From Pseudarthrobacter sp. SSS035 (GTDB lineage Bacteria > Actinomycetota > Actinomycetes > Actinomycetales > Micrococcaceae), in contig NZ_CP096882.1 of NCBI RefSeq assembly GCF_023273875.1, positions 1,302,001 to 1,366,000 on the forward strand: DNA of 64,000 nt. The letters run 5' to 3'. The translations under genes and the position numbers were made by a program. Positions within the stretch are counted from its first letter, which is position 1. Every line of letters begins with the position of its first letter. The notes under the pieces were generated by a model. The model searched no databases, was not told where the DNA came from, and was given only the letters and a program-made list of their open reading frames with translations. This document shows positions 23,813-31,776 of this stretch, piece after piece.

Positions 23813-24643
23813 GTGGCAGAAGCAGACCAGGTACAGGGTTCACCGGCGGTTTACCGCAGCGGCCAGGAGATCGAATGCTGGCTGACAGACATGGACGGCG
23901 TACTCGTCCACGAAAACCATGCCGTCCCAGGGGCCGCCGAACTGATCCAGCGCTGGGTGGACACGTCCAAGCGGTTCCTGGTGCTGACGAACAACTCGAT
24001 CTTCACGCCCCGCGACCTGGCCGCCCGGCTCCGGGCCTCCGGACTGGAGATCCCCGAGGAAAACATCTGGACGTCCGCGCTTGCCACCGCCACCTTCCTG
24101 AAGGACCAGGTGCGGGGTTCCGGCTCCGGGAACCGCGCCTACACCATCGGCGAGGCAGGGCTGACGACGGCGCTGCACGAGGCAGGCTTCATCCTCACCG
24201 ACCAGGACCCGGACTATGTAGTGCTCGGCGAAACCCGTACGTACTCCTTTGAGGCCATCACCATGGCCATCCGACTGATCCTGGCCGGGGCCCGCTTCAT
24301 TGCCACCAACCCGGACGCCACCGGCCCATCCAAGGACGGCCCAATGCCCGCGACGGGCGCCATCGCCGCGCTCATCACGAAGGCCACCGGCCGGGAACCG
24401 TACATTGTGGGCAAGCCGAATCCCATGATGTTCCGGTCCGCCATGAACCAGATCGATGCGCACTCGGAGACCACGGCAATGATCGGGGACCGGATGGACA
24501 CCGACATCATCGCCGGCATGGAGGCAGGCCTGCACACGGTCCTGGTCCTCAGCGGCATTACGCAGCGCGAAGACATTGCCGCCTACCCGTTCCGGCCCAA
24601 CCAGGTGCTGAACTCCGTGGCCGATCTGAAGAACCAGATCTAA
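23813..24643 (+). CDS. HAD-IIA family (NagD-like) sugar or aryl phosphatase
   Basis: A 276-residue HAD superfamily hydrolase, subfamily IIA. Motif I is 'CWLTDMDGVLVHENHAVPG' (nucleophile Asp and acid Asp in DMDG), motif II 'FLVLTNNS', then the C2-type cap and 'GKPNPMMFRSAMNQI' (motif III Lys) and 'MIGDRMDTDIIAGMEAGLHT' (motif IV acidic residues). NagD-like enzymes dephosphorylate nucleoside monophosphates, phosphoglycolate or p-nitrophenyl phosphate; the physiological substrate is not clear. GTG 23813 is supported by GGAGG six bases upstream. The gene is convergent with the Tat hydrolase, and their 3' ends overlap by 4 bases. Confidence 0.92.
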   Translation: MAEADQVQGSPAVYRSGQEIECWLTDMDGVLVHENHAVPGAAELIQRWVDTSKRFLVLTNNSIFTPRDLAARLRASGLEIPEENIWTSALATATFLKDQVRGSGSGNRAYTIGEAGLTTALHEAGFILTDQDPDYVVLGETRTYSFEAITMAIRLILAGARFIATNPDATGPSKDGPMPATGAIAALITKATGREPYIVGKPNPMMFRSAMNQIDAHSETTAMIGDRMDTDIIAGMEAGLHTVLVLSGITQREDIAAYPFRPNQVLNSVADLKNQI

Positions 24644-25680
24644 AAAACCGTCACCTTCGAGCCGCCGCGGGGCAGCGGAAAAAAGTCGTCCATCAACCGC
24701 TCCACGATGGGCCGGTAGATGAGCGGATTCCAGCCCGGGCTCGCGTGCGCCGGCAGGGCCCCGTCCGTCTGCAGGTCCATGGAGACCATATGGGGTCCGA
24801 ACGCTGCCGACCACGCGTCCTTGGCCGTCTGGTACCGGACCGTGCGGTCTTTCGGGTTGCCGATGTACGCCATCCGCGTGGCGCCGAGCTTGTCCACAAA
24901 CCGGTTTCCGTCGAAGTGGTAGATGTACGCCGACTCGGACTGGATGAGCACACTGGACGGGGCGATCGGGGACAGCTGCTCCATGGTCTGGTCCAGAATC
25001 TGCCGCCAGGTCCGCTCGTCCTTGTGGATGACGCGCTCCCCCAGTTCGTAGCTGCCGCGGACCACGGACGGGACCCGGAAGCCGCTCTCATACAGGAACA
25101 CCACGCCGTCGAACCAGCTCTCGTCCAGCACGTCGCTCCGGCTGTAGGGGCTGGAGTCCAGCAGGATAAAGTCAACCTCCACGCCGTGGAATTCCCGGAG
25201 CCGCGCCGCCACCTGGGTGGCCACCATGCCGCCGAAACTGTGGCCGTAGAAGAAAAGCTTGGTCAGCTTTTTCGCCCGGACGTGTTCGATGACGGCGATT
25301 ACCACCTCGTCGATGTCCAGCCCTAGGTTGGAATAGCCGACGGCGGCCAGCTGGCCGCGCTTGTTCAACGCACCACGCATCGCGTTCAGGATCCAGAGCG
25401 CCTCTTCCCAACTGGTCTTGTAGCCGGGTAAGAGGAACCAGCTGGCGTTCGGGTAGTAGGCGTCGGCGAAGTCGTCCGCGACCTGCAGTATGCGGTTGAC
25501 CTGCCGCTCCGCCTGGACCCGGCGGGTGACCAGCATGTCCGCTGCCAGCAGGGCCGAGGCGCCCGTGCCGGCCAGGAACCCGCGGCGCGAAAACCGCTTG
25601 AGCGCGGCGGCATTGGCCAGCAGCCGGGCTTGATGAGCTCCTGGCTGTTCCTGCGGATCTGCTTCCCCCCTGTACGGCAC
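24640..25680 (-). CDS. Tat-exported alpha/beta hydrolase
   Basis: About 346 residues. Near residues 28-50 is a twin-arginine signal, 'KRFSRRGFLAGTGASALLAA', with an intact SRRGFL motif, so the enzyme is probably folded before export. The alpha/beta hydrolase core shows the nucleophile elbow 'KLFFYGHSFGGMVATQVA' (Ser in GHSFGG), then 'EVDFILLDSSPYSRSD'. A late His-bearing region, 'LPAHASPGWNPLIYRP', may carry the catalytic His. GTG 25678-25680 is the first usable start; the longer open frame upstream overlaps the pyrE end region and looks non-coding. The substrate (ester, lactone or lipid) is unknown. Confidence 0.78.
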   Translation of the reverse strand: MPYRGEADPQEQPGAHQARLLANAAALKRFSRRGFLAGTGASALLAADMLVTRRVQAERQVNRILQVADDFADAYYPNASWFLLPGYKTSWEEALWILNAMRGALNKRGQLAAVGYSNLGLDIDEVVIAVIEHVRAKKLTKLFFYGHSFGGMVATQVAARLREFHGVEVDFILLDSSPYSRSDVLDESWFDGVVFLYESGFRVPSVVRGSYELGERVIHKDERTWRQILDQTMEQLSPIAPSSVLIQSESAYIYHFDGNRFVDKLGATRMAYIGNPKDRTVRYQTAKDAWSAAFGPHMVSMDLQTDGALPAHASPGWNPLIYRPIVERLMDDFFPLPRGGSKVTVF

Positions 25681-25750
25681 ACCTCTACCGTAGCCACAGC
25701 TGAAGCCGCCGCTGCAACCCCGGCCTCGGGTAACCCCTGGTGTGAACCCG

Positions 25751-26332
25751 CTAGGAGAGGCCCAGCTCGTCCTTGCCGAAGGCGAACAGGTACGGCACAC
25801 CGGTCTCGGCTTCGATCTTTTCCTTGGCACCGGTGTCCCGGTCCACGATGACGGCCACGGCAACGACGTTGCCGCCGGCCTTCCGGACACCCTCAACAGC
25901 GGTGAGCGCCGAGCCGCCGGTGGTGGACGTATCCTCCAGCACCAGGACCTTGCGGCCATCAACCGACGGGCCCTCAACCTGGCGGCCCATGCCGTAGGAC
26001 TTCTGGGCTTTGCGGACCACAAACGCGTCCACGGTGCGGCCGGCGTCCACGGCGGAGTGCATCACAGCGGTGCCCACGGGGTCAGCACCCATGGTCAGGC
26101 CACCGGCGCACTCAAAGTCGATCCCGGCGTCGTCCGTCAGTGCCAGCATGACCTGGCCCACCAGCTTGGAGGCCTCGTGGTGCAGCGTGATGCGGCGCAG
26201 GTCGATGTAGTAGTCAGCCTCGGCGCCGCTGGAGAGGATCACCTTGCCGCGGACCACGGCAAGTTCCTTGATCAGTTCCAGCAGGCGGGCACGGGCAGCA
26301 GTGTTGGAAGCAGCATCAGGGGTGGCAGTCAT
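25751..26332 (-). CDS. pyrE: Orotate phosphoribosyltransferase
   Basis: A 193-residue PyrE, converting orotate and PRPP to OMP in pyrimidine synthesis. It has 'GKVILSSGAEADYYIDLRRI' at the N-terminal substrate loop, 'DFECAGGLTMGADPVGTAVM', the flexible loop 'VRKAQKSYGMGRQVEG', and the PRPP-binding signature 'VLVLEDTSTTGGSALTAVEG' with the acidic pair. It is cytoplasmic and acts as a dimer. The ATG at 26330-26332 fits the family start. It is monocistronic, in the same direction as its neighbours, with a strong hairpin just upstream at 26379-26428 that ends the preceding operon. Confidence 0.95.
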   Translation of the reverse strand: MTATPDAASNTAARARLLELIKELAVVRGKVILSSGAEADYYIDLRRITLHHEASKLVGQVMLALTDDAGIDFECAGGLTMGADPVGTAVMHSAVDAGRTVDAFVVRKAQKSYGMGRQVEGPSVDGRKVLVLEDTSTTGGSALTAVEGVRKAGGNVVAVAVIVDRDTGAKEKIEAETGVPYLFAFGKDELGLS

Positions 26333-26378
26333 GGTCTCCAGTTTACTGGAGGCCTCGACGCGGAAAGGGCCCTGTGAC

Positions 26379-26428
26379 GCAGAAATGGAATGGCGCTACG
26401 CGTATCCGCGTAGCGCCATTCCATCTGC
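26379..26428 (-). terminator. Terminator of the symporter-manD-fusion operon
   Basis: ATGGAATGGCGCTACGCG (26385-26402) and CGCGTAGCGCCATTCCAT (26407-26424) form an 18-bp stem with a 4-base loop, extended by GCAGA/TCTGC-like flanks. It lies just beyond the stop codon of the 26460-28787 gene. Confidence 0.8.
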
Positions 26429-26459
26429 GAGTCGTCAGCCTAAAACCGCAGCGATAACC

Positions 26460-28787
26460 CTAGAGCCGCGTGTCGAAAGAATCGCAGAAGACGTTCTCGT
26501 TGAACGTCCCCTGGAACTCAGACTTGCCCATGATCTTCTCGATCGTGGCCCGGATGGCCTCCACAGTTCCCGCATGGGCGTGGATGGCGGTCTTGACCAT
26601 CGGCACGTCGATGAGGTGGTTGGGCTGGTTCAGCGAGACGAACACCGTGGGAACCTCGGTGACGTACCACGGGATTTCCGCGGCCATCGGGGTGGACCAC
26701 TTGATCCGGATGGCCGCCTCCTGGGCAAAGCCCTTGACGTTCGCGAAGACAAACGCGGCGTCGTACTTGTCCGCGTAGTCGCCGGTGGCTTCCTCGGAGA
26801 TGATGGACATGAAGTTGATGCCCGTCTCCCCGGCAGCTTCGCGCTGGGCGGCGGTTTTGAACAGGTGCACCTCGAAGCCGGCTTTTTCCAGTTCGTCCTT
26901 GACCGTGTCCAGGTACGCCAGCGGGTCCGCCCGGGTGAAGTCCGAGCCGCCGGAGATGCCGTACAGGCGGATCCGCTTGTGCGTTTCCGGCCGGATGGGC
27001 AGGTTGTGCGCGGTGTCCTTGACCAGGGTGACGGTCTTGTCCGCGATCTCCGCCGCGATGGCCCGGTGCGCCTCGCTGCCGATCACAGCGAGTGCTTCCA
27101 CGGGCGGAACCAGTTCGTTGCGGTCCTTGAGGTGCAGCCCCAGCGAGGCCTTGAGGGCCAGGATGCGGCGCAGGGCGTCATGCAGGCGCTGCTCCGTGAT
27201 GACGCCGGATTTGTAGCCGTCCAGCATGTACTGGAAGTCTTCGTCGGCGTTGCGGAAGAACAAGAACATGTCGCACCCGGCGGCAATGGTCGCAGGAACC
27301 AGGTCCTTGCGCTTCATGGCCTGGGTGAGCCCGATCATCTGCGAGGCGTCCGTGAGGATGAGCCCGTTGAATCCGAGTTCGCCGCGCAGCAGGTCCTGGA
27401 GCAGCTCCGGGGCCAGGGTGGCGGGCAGGATGTCCTTGTCCGCCAGCCCCGGGCGGAAGTGCCGGGAAAGCTCCGGCGCACCGATGTGCCCGATCATGAT
27501 GGACTGCACGCCGTGCCCGATCATTTCGCGGTACACGCGGCCATACGTCTTGTTCCACTCGTCGTAGCCGAGAGTGTTGTAGGACGTGACCACGTGCTGG
27601 TCGCGCTCGTCCATGCCGTCGCCCGGGAAGTGCTTCATGGCGCAGGCAGTGGGAGATTCACTGATGCCGTCGAAGTACTCCTTGGCCCGCTCCACCACGA
27701 TCTCCGGCGTGTTGCCGAAGGCCCGGGTGGAAATGACCGTGTTCCGCCAGTTGTAGTGGATGTCCACAATCGGCGCGAACGCCCAGTTGCAGCCCAGGGC
27801 TGCGGTTTCAACGCCGGCAACCTGCCCCATCCGGCGTGCGATGGACTTGTCCGGGTGCGACCCTGCCTGGAGGTGCGTGGACACAAACGTGCCGTCGTCG
27901 CAGCTTCCGGCGCCACCCATTTCCGGGTTGGACGCCACCAGCAGCGGCACCTTGGACTTCGACTGCGCATGCCGGATGTGTTCCTGCACGGCAGCGGAGG
28001 GGCCCGGGCGGTACCGCATGCCGCCCACATGAAAGTTCTCCAGCACACCGTCGAGGTACTCCGGGGAGTAGTCGTTGTTGTGGTTGATGAACAGCTGGCC
28101 GATCTTTTCCTCGAGCGTCATCGATTCCAGGGTGGTGTTCACCCAGGTGAGCGCTGCGTCATCGAGGTTGAACGGCGCGGCCTGGAGGTCGACGTCGAAC
28201 TGGCGCCCTGGGGTGCCTGTGGCACCATGGGCGGGGCTTCCGACGGCGGCAGTCACCGCAGCTGCGATGCCCGCCAGCGCGTCGGCCACCACCTGGTCCA
28301 CCGGACCGGCGATGTCCACCACGATGCCTGCCTCATCGGCTTCGAGCGCTTCGAGGGTGGCCAGCTGGGATTCCAGCAGCGCTGCCGGCATAAAGTGCCC
28401 GGAGCGGCCTTCCAGCCGCGACCCCAGGACTTCCTTGCTGCCGTGTAGGTGAAGGAACACCGTATCCGGCGCCTTGGCACGGATGGCGTCTCGGTAACTG
28501 CGGCGAAGAGCCGAGCAGGCCAGAACCAGGCCGCCTGTGGCAGCTGCCAGTTCATTGCCCACCGTGGCGAGCCACGGCCAGCGGTCCTCATCGGTCAGCG
28601 GGGTGCCAGCCGCCATCTTGGCGACGTTTTCCACGGGGTGGAGGGAATCGCCGTCGAGGAACTGAACGCCCAGCTCGCGGGCCACCAGGTCACCGATGGT
28701 GGTCTTGCCGCAGCCGGAGACGCCCATAACGATGACGCGGGGACCCGTAGCTCCTCCTGCTGGGGCGGGCGATGTCGCGGCGGTCAC
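26460..28787 (-). CDS. Gluconokinase-GH3 glycoside hydrolase fusion protein
   Basis: A 775-residue two-enzyme fusion. Residues ~16-180 are a complete GntK-type gluconokinase: P-loop 'GVSGCGKTTIG' (22-32), 'FLDGDSLHPVENVAKMAAGT', 'CSALRRSYRD' and 'GRSGHFMPAALLESQLATLE'. After a Gly/Ala/Thr linker, residues ~210-775 are a Bacillus-NagZ-like GH3 enzyme: 'KHFPGDGMDERDQH' carries the Asp396-His398 acid/base dyad, and 'GFNGLILTDASQM' the nucleophile Asp480. A C-terminal GH3 domain follows. There is no signal peptide, so it acts on imported glycosides. The start overlaps the manD stop (ATGA). GH3 enzymes with an Asp-His dyad act on N-acetylglucosaminides or as phosphorylases; the true substrate is unknown. 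Confidence 0.9.
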   Translation of the reverse strand: MTAATSPAPAGGATGPRVIVMGVSGCGKTTIGDLVARELGVQFLDGDSLHPVENVAKMAAGTPLTDEDRWPWLATVGNELAAATGGLVLACSALRRSYRDAIRAKAPDTVFLHLHGSKEVLGSRLEGRSGHFMPAALLESQLATLEALEADEAGIVVDIAGPVDQVVADALAGIAAAVTAAVGSPAHGATGTPGRQFDVDLQAAPFNLDDAALTWVNTTLESMTLEEKIGQLFINHNNDYSPEYLDGVLENFHVGGMRYRPGPSAAVQEHIRHAQSKSKVPLLVASNPEMGGAGSCDDGTFVSTHLQAGSHPDKSIARRMGQVAGVETAALGCNWAFAPIVDIHYNWRNTVISTRAFGNTPEIVVERAKEYFDGISESPTACAMKHFPGDGMDERDQHVVTSYNTLGYDEWNKTYGRVYREMIGHGVQSIMIGHIGAPELSRHFRPGLADKDILPATLAPELLQDLLRGELGFNGLILTDASQMIGLTQAMKRKDLVPATIAAGCDMFLFFRNADEDFQYMLDGYKSGVITEQRLHDALRRILALKASLGLHLKDRNELVPPVEALAVIGSEAHRAIAAEIADKTVTLVKDTAHNLPIRPETHKRIRLYGISGGSDFTRADPLAYLDTVKDELEKAGFEVHLFKTAAQREAAGETGINFMSIISEEATGDYADKYDAAFVFANVKGFAQEAAIRIKWSTPMAAEIPWYVTEVPTVFVSLNQPNHLIDVPMVKTAIHAHAGTVEAIRATIEKIMGKSEFQGTFNENVFCDSFDTRL

Positions 28788-30013
28788 CAGTCGTGCACCG
28801 TTCCGTCTACCAGGCGGTTGTACGGCAGGTAAGCCTGCTGGTACGGGTACGCGGCCGCGGCTTCCTCATTGAATTCAACGCCGATACCGGGCTTGTCGCC
28901 CGGGTGCAGGTAGCCGTCCTTGAAGGTCATGGACTGCTGGAAGACCTCGTTGGTCTTGTCGGAGTGCTGCATGTACTCCTGGATGCCGTAGTTGTGGATG
29001 GCCAGGCCCACGTGCAGCTGGGCGGCGAAGCCCACCGGAGAAATGTCCGTGGGGCCGTGGAAGCCGGACTTGATCTGGTACTGGGCAGCGAAGTCCATAA
29101 CCTTCTTCAGCGGGGAGATGCCGCCGAAGTGGGTGGAGGCTGCGCGGACGTAGTCGATCAGCTGTTCCTTGATGAGGGTCTGGTAGTCCCACACGGTGTT
29201 GAAGATTTCACCGATGGCCAGCGGGGTGGTGGTGTGCTGGCGCACCAGGCGCAGGCCCTCCTGGTTTTCGGCCGGGGTGCAGTCCTCAAGCCAGAAGAGG
29301 TCGTACGGTTCCAGGGCTTTGCCGAGCTTGGCGGCCTGGATGGGGGTCATGCGGTGGTGGCCGTCGTGCAGCAGCGGGATTTCCGGGCCGAACTCGTTGC
29401 GCACGGCTTCAAAGACGGTGGGCAGGTGGCGCAGGTAGGCGCGGGTGTCCCAGTCCTCTTCCTGCGGGAACGCGCCGCGGCCGGCGGGCTCGTAGTCGTA
29501 GCGTTCGCCCGAGGCCTGGGCCTGCGCGGCCACACCGTAGACGGCCTTGATGCCGGGAACAGCGGTCTGGATGCGGATGGACTTGTAACCCAGTTCCAGG
29601 TGCTCACGGACTGAATCGAACAGCGACTCAAGGTCAGCACCGGAAGCGTGGCCGTAAGCGCGCAGGCCGTTGCGTGAAGCGCCGCCCAGGAGCTGGTAGA
29701 CCGGCATGTTCGCCATCTTGCCCTTGATGTCCCACAGGGCCATGTCCACGGCGGCGATTGCGGCCATGGTGACCGGCCCGCGGCGCCAGTACGAGCTGCG
29801 GTACAGGAACTGCCAGGTGTCCTCGATCTTGTGCGGATCCTTGCCGATCAGCAGCTGGGCCACGTGCTCTTTGAGGTAGGCGGCAACAGCCAGTTCGCGG
29901 CCGTTCAGCGTGGCGTCACCGATGCCGGTGACCCCGTCGTCCGTAGTGATGCGCAGGGTCACGAAGTTACGTGACGGGCTTGTCACGAAGACTTCAGCGG
30001 CAATGATTTTCAC
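28784..30013 (-). CDS. manD: D-mannonate dehydratase family protein (enolase superfamily)
   Basis: A 409-residue enolase-superfamily enzyme of the ManD/RspA type, dehydrating D-mannonate to 2-keto-3-deoxygluconate. Key strings are 'KIIAAEVFVTSPSRNFVTLR', 'YRSSYWRRGPVTMAAIAAVD', 'DMALWDIKGKMANMPVYQLL', metal and catalytic strands 'IPLLHDGHHRMTP', 'DLFWLEDCTPAENQ' and 'PLAIGEIFNTVWDY', and 'KSGFHGPTDISPVG' with the late catalytic His. The Arg/Tyr motif of active ManD is plausible, but some relatives are very slow, so activity should be tested. GTG 30011-30013 is taken as start. It overlaps the kinase-GH3 gene (ATGA) and follows the symporter gene, giving a three-gene operon. Confidence 0.88.
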   Translation of the reverse strand: MKIIAAEVFVTSPSRNFVTLRITTDDGVTGIGDATLNGRELAVAAYLKEHVAQLLIGKDPHKIEDTWQFLYRSSYWRRGPVTMAAIAAVDMALWDIKGKMANMPVYQLLGGASRNGLRAYGHASGADLESLFDSVREHLELGYKSIRIQTAVPGIKAVYGVAAQAQASGERYDYEPAGRGAFPQEEDWDTRAYLRHLPTVFEAVRNEFGPEIPLLHDGHHRMTPIQAAKLGKALEPYDLFWLEDCTPAENQEGLRLVRQHTTTPLAIGEIFNTVWDYQTLIKEQLIDYVRAASTHFGGISPLKKVMDFAAQYQIKSGFHGPTDISPVGFAAQLHVGLAIHNYGIQEYMQHSDKTNEVFQQSMTFKDGYLHPGDKPGIGVEFNEEAAAAYPYQQAYLPYNRLVDGTVHDW

Positions 30014-30059
30014 GGCAGATCCTTTCGGGGACTTCTGGTCAGTTTGTGGTGCTGGGAGT

Positions 30060-31475
30060 TTAGTGGCCGGCAGTTTTGCCGGCGCCAACCGGGGTGCCAG
30101 CATCAGCGGTGGTGCTGGCGTCGGCGGCTTCGCCGGCGCCCACAGTTTTGGTCCGGCGTTCCTGGATCTCTTTGAGGATCTCCGCGTGCTTGGCGTCGGT
30201 CAGCGTGTACTTGGACATTACTAATACGGCAAGGATAGTCAGCACGGCAGGGATCGCGCCCGCCGCAATCTGAATGCCGAACAGGGCGTCAGCGGTCTGC
30301 GCCGCTCCGGACTTGTAGCCGCCCAGTGCCAGGGCGTATGCCGCCAGGGCACCGCCCACAGCCTGGCCGGACTTGCGGGTGAAGGAGAACAGGGCATAGG
30401 TGATGCCCTCGGTGCGGACGCCGGTCCGCCATTCGCCGTACTCCACCGTGTCGGCTTCCAGGGCCCACACCACGATGTTGACGGCCAGGACACCCACGAG
30501 GCTGACCACGAGGCCGGTAAAGCCCATCCAGACCTGGCCAGCCGGGGCGAAGAAGATGATCGCACCGCCGAGGACAGTGACCAGCGAAGAGTAGATGTAG
30601 ACGCTCTTCTTGCCGACGTTACGGACAAGTTTGGGCATAAAGGCGGCCAGGAAGAAGGTGAGCGCCAGCTGGATGATGGACAGTACGGGGTACAGGTCCA
30701 GGCGGCCCAGGACGTCGCGCAGGTAGTACAGCTGCACGGAGGTCAGGGCGAGGTAGCCGGAGAGGAAGAAGAAGGAGCTCAGGCACAGCATCAGGAGGGG
30801 CTTATTGCCTTTGAGGGTGTCCACGCTTTGCTTGAACGTCACCTTGGGGACGGCGCGGTGTACGCGTTCCTTGGCGGTCAATGCGGTGAAGAAGTACAGG
30901 GCCGCCCCGATGACCACAAACACGAGGGTGATGGTGGTGAACATCGACTGGAGATCGGCACCGGGCTTGATCAGCGGCGCAACGAAGATGCCCAGCGAAG
31001 AGCCCACCAGCAGGGCGCCCACCATGCGGGCCGAACCCAGCTTGGCGCGCTCTCCCGGATCCTGCGTCATGGCGCCGGCCAGCGAGCCGTACGGAATGTT
31101 CACGAGGCTGTAGGCAAGGCCGAGGGCCGCATAGGTGACGTAGGCATACAGCAGTGTGCCGGATTCGCCCAGCTGCGGAACGGAGAAGGTTGCCACGCTC
31201 AGGAGGAGCAGCGGGATGGAGCCGAACATGATGAAAGGACGGAACTTGCCGAAGCGCTTGCTGTAGGTTCGGTCAACGATCCGGCCGGCGAAGACGTCAG
31301 CGAAAGCGTCAAAGAGCCTGACTACCAGCAGCAGGGTCCCGGCAGCCGCTGCAGAGATGCCGGCAACGTCCGTGTAGTACACCAGCAGGAACATGGTGGC
31401 GGTGGTGAATGCGAGGTTGTTGGCTGCATCGCCGGCGCCATAGCCGATGATGCTGAGCTTGTTTAGCTTTTTCAT
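30060..31475 (-). CDS. GPH-family sugar:cation symporter (hexuronide type)
   Basis: A 471-residue, ~12-helix transporter of the glycoside-pentoside-hexuronide (MelB-like) family. 'GYGAGDAANNLAFTTATMFL' and 'LLVVRLFDAFADVFAGRIVD' hold the conserved cation-site Asp residues, followed by 'KRFGKFRPFIMFGSIPLLLL' and later 'VEYGEWRTGVRTEGITYALF', the usual cytoplasmic motif. The C-terminal ~45 residues are hydrophilic and Ala/Gly/Thr-rich. ATG 31473-31475 (MKKLNKLSII) is the standard start. It is first in the operon with manD and the kinase-GH3 fusion. A perfect LacI-type operator lies upstream at 31641-31658. It is probably the entry route for glucuronate or a glucuronide. Confidence 0.92.
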   Translation of the reverse strand: MKKLNKLSIIGYGAGDAANNLAFTTATMFLLVYYTDVAGISAAAAGTLLLVVRLFDAFADVFAGRIVDRTYSKRFGKFRPFIMFGSIPLLLLSVATFSVPQLGESGTLLYAYVTYAALGLAYSLVNIPYGSLAGAMTQDPGERAKLGSARMVGALLVGSSLGIFVAPLIKPGADLQSMFTTITLVFVVIGAALYFFTALTAKERVHRAVPKVTFKQSVDTLKGNKPLLMLCLSSFFFLSGYLALTSVQLYYLRDVLGRLDLYPVLSIIQLALTFFLAAFMPKLVRNVGKKSVYIYSSLVTVLGGAIIFFAPAGQVWMGFTGLVVSLVGVLAVNIVVWALEADTVEYGEWRTGVRTEGITYALFSFTRKSGQAVGGALAAYALALGGYKSGAAQTADALFGIQIAAGAIPAVLTILAVLVMSKYTLTDAKHAEILKEIQERRTKTVGAGEAADASTTADAGTPVGAGKTAGH

Positions 31476-31640
31476 GAATTGGGCTCCTTTACCCTTGCCG
31501 CCGTGTTGGCCAGCGAAAATTATTGAAATGCTATGAAGCGGTGAATCTTTGGCGATGCTGGAGCCCGGCAGAATCCGCATCTGGCGGGCGTATCGCAGTG
31601 TGTTTCTCTCTGCCTGTAATCCTAGTCACTTGGCAATAAA

Positions 31641-31658
31641 ATGGCAAGCGGTTGCCAT
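31641..31658. promoter_or_regulatory. LacI-type operator, site 1
   Basis: ATGGCAAGCGGTTGCCAT, a near-perfect 18-bp palindrome 166 bases upstream of the symporter start. The 301-base gap 31476-31776 otherwise holds the terminator of uxuB at 31697-31740 and no gene. Confidence 0.85.
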
Positions 31659-31696
31659 GAATTTCTGTTGAAACTTCATGAAACTGCAGGTCATCG

Positions 31697-31740
31697 AAAC
31701 AGCACTGCCCGGTCCAGGCGTCTGGATCGGGCAGTGCTGT
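31697..31740 (-). terminator. Strong terminator downstream of uxuB
   Basis: AACAGCACTGCCCGGTCCAG (31697-31716) pairs with CTGGATCGGGCAGTGCTGTT (31721-31740) with one wobble around a 4-base loop. It follows the uxuB stop codon on the minus strand and separates it from the symporter promoter. Confidence 0.88.
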
Positions 31741-31776
31741 TCTTTATGAAGCAGAAGGGCTGCTGGAGCGTGATTC

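Noticed and set aside
26244..28448. Plus-strand open frame (734 codons) opposite the kinase-GH3 fusion
   Set aside because: The minus strand carries all kinase and GH3 catalytic motifs, so the plus frame is a composition artefact.
28784..30013. Assigning the enolase-superfamily gene to starvation sensing (RspA)
   Set aside because: The sequence is RspA-like, but RspA is itself a ManD family member, and the neighbouring uxaC and uxuB genes favour mannonate dehydration.
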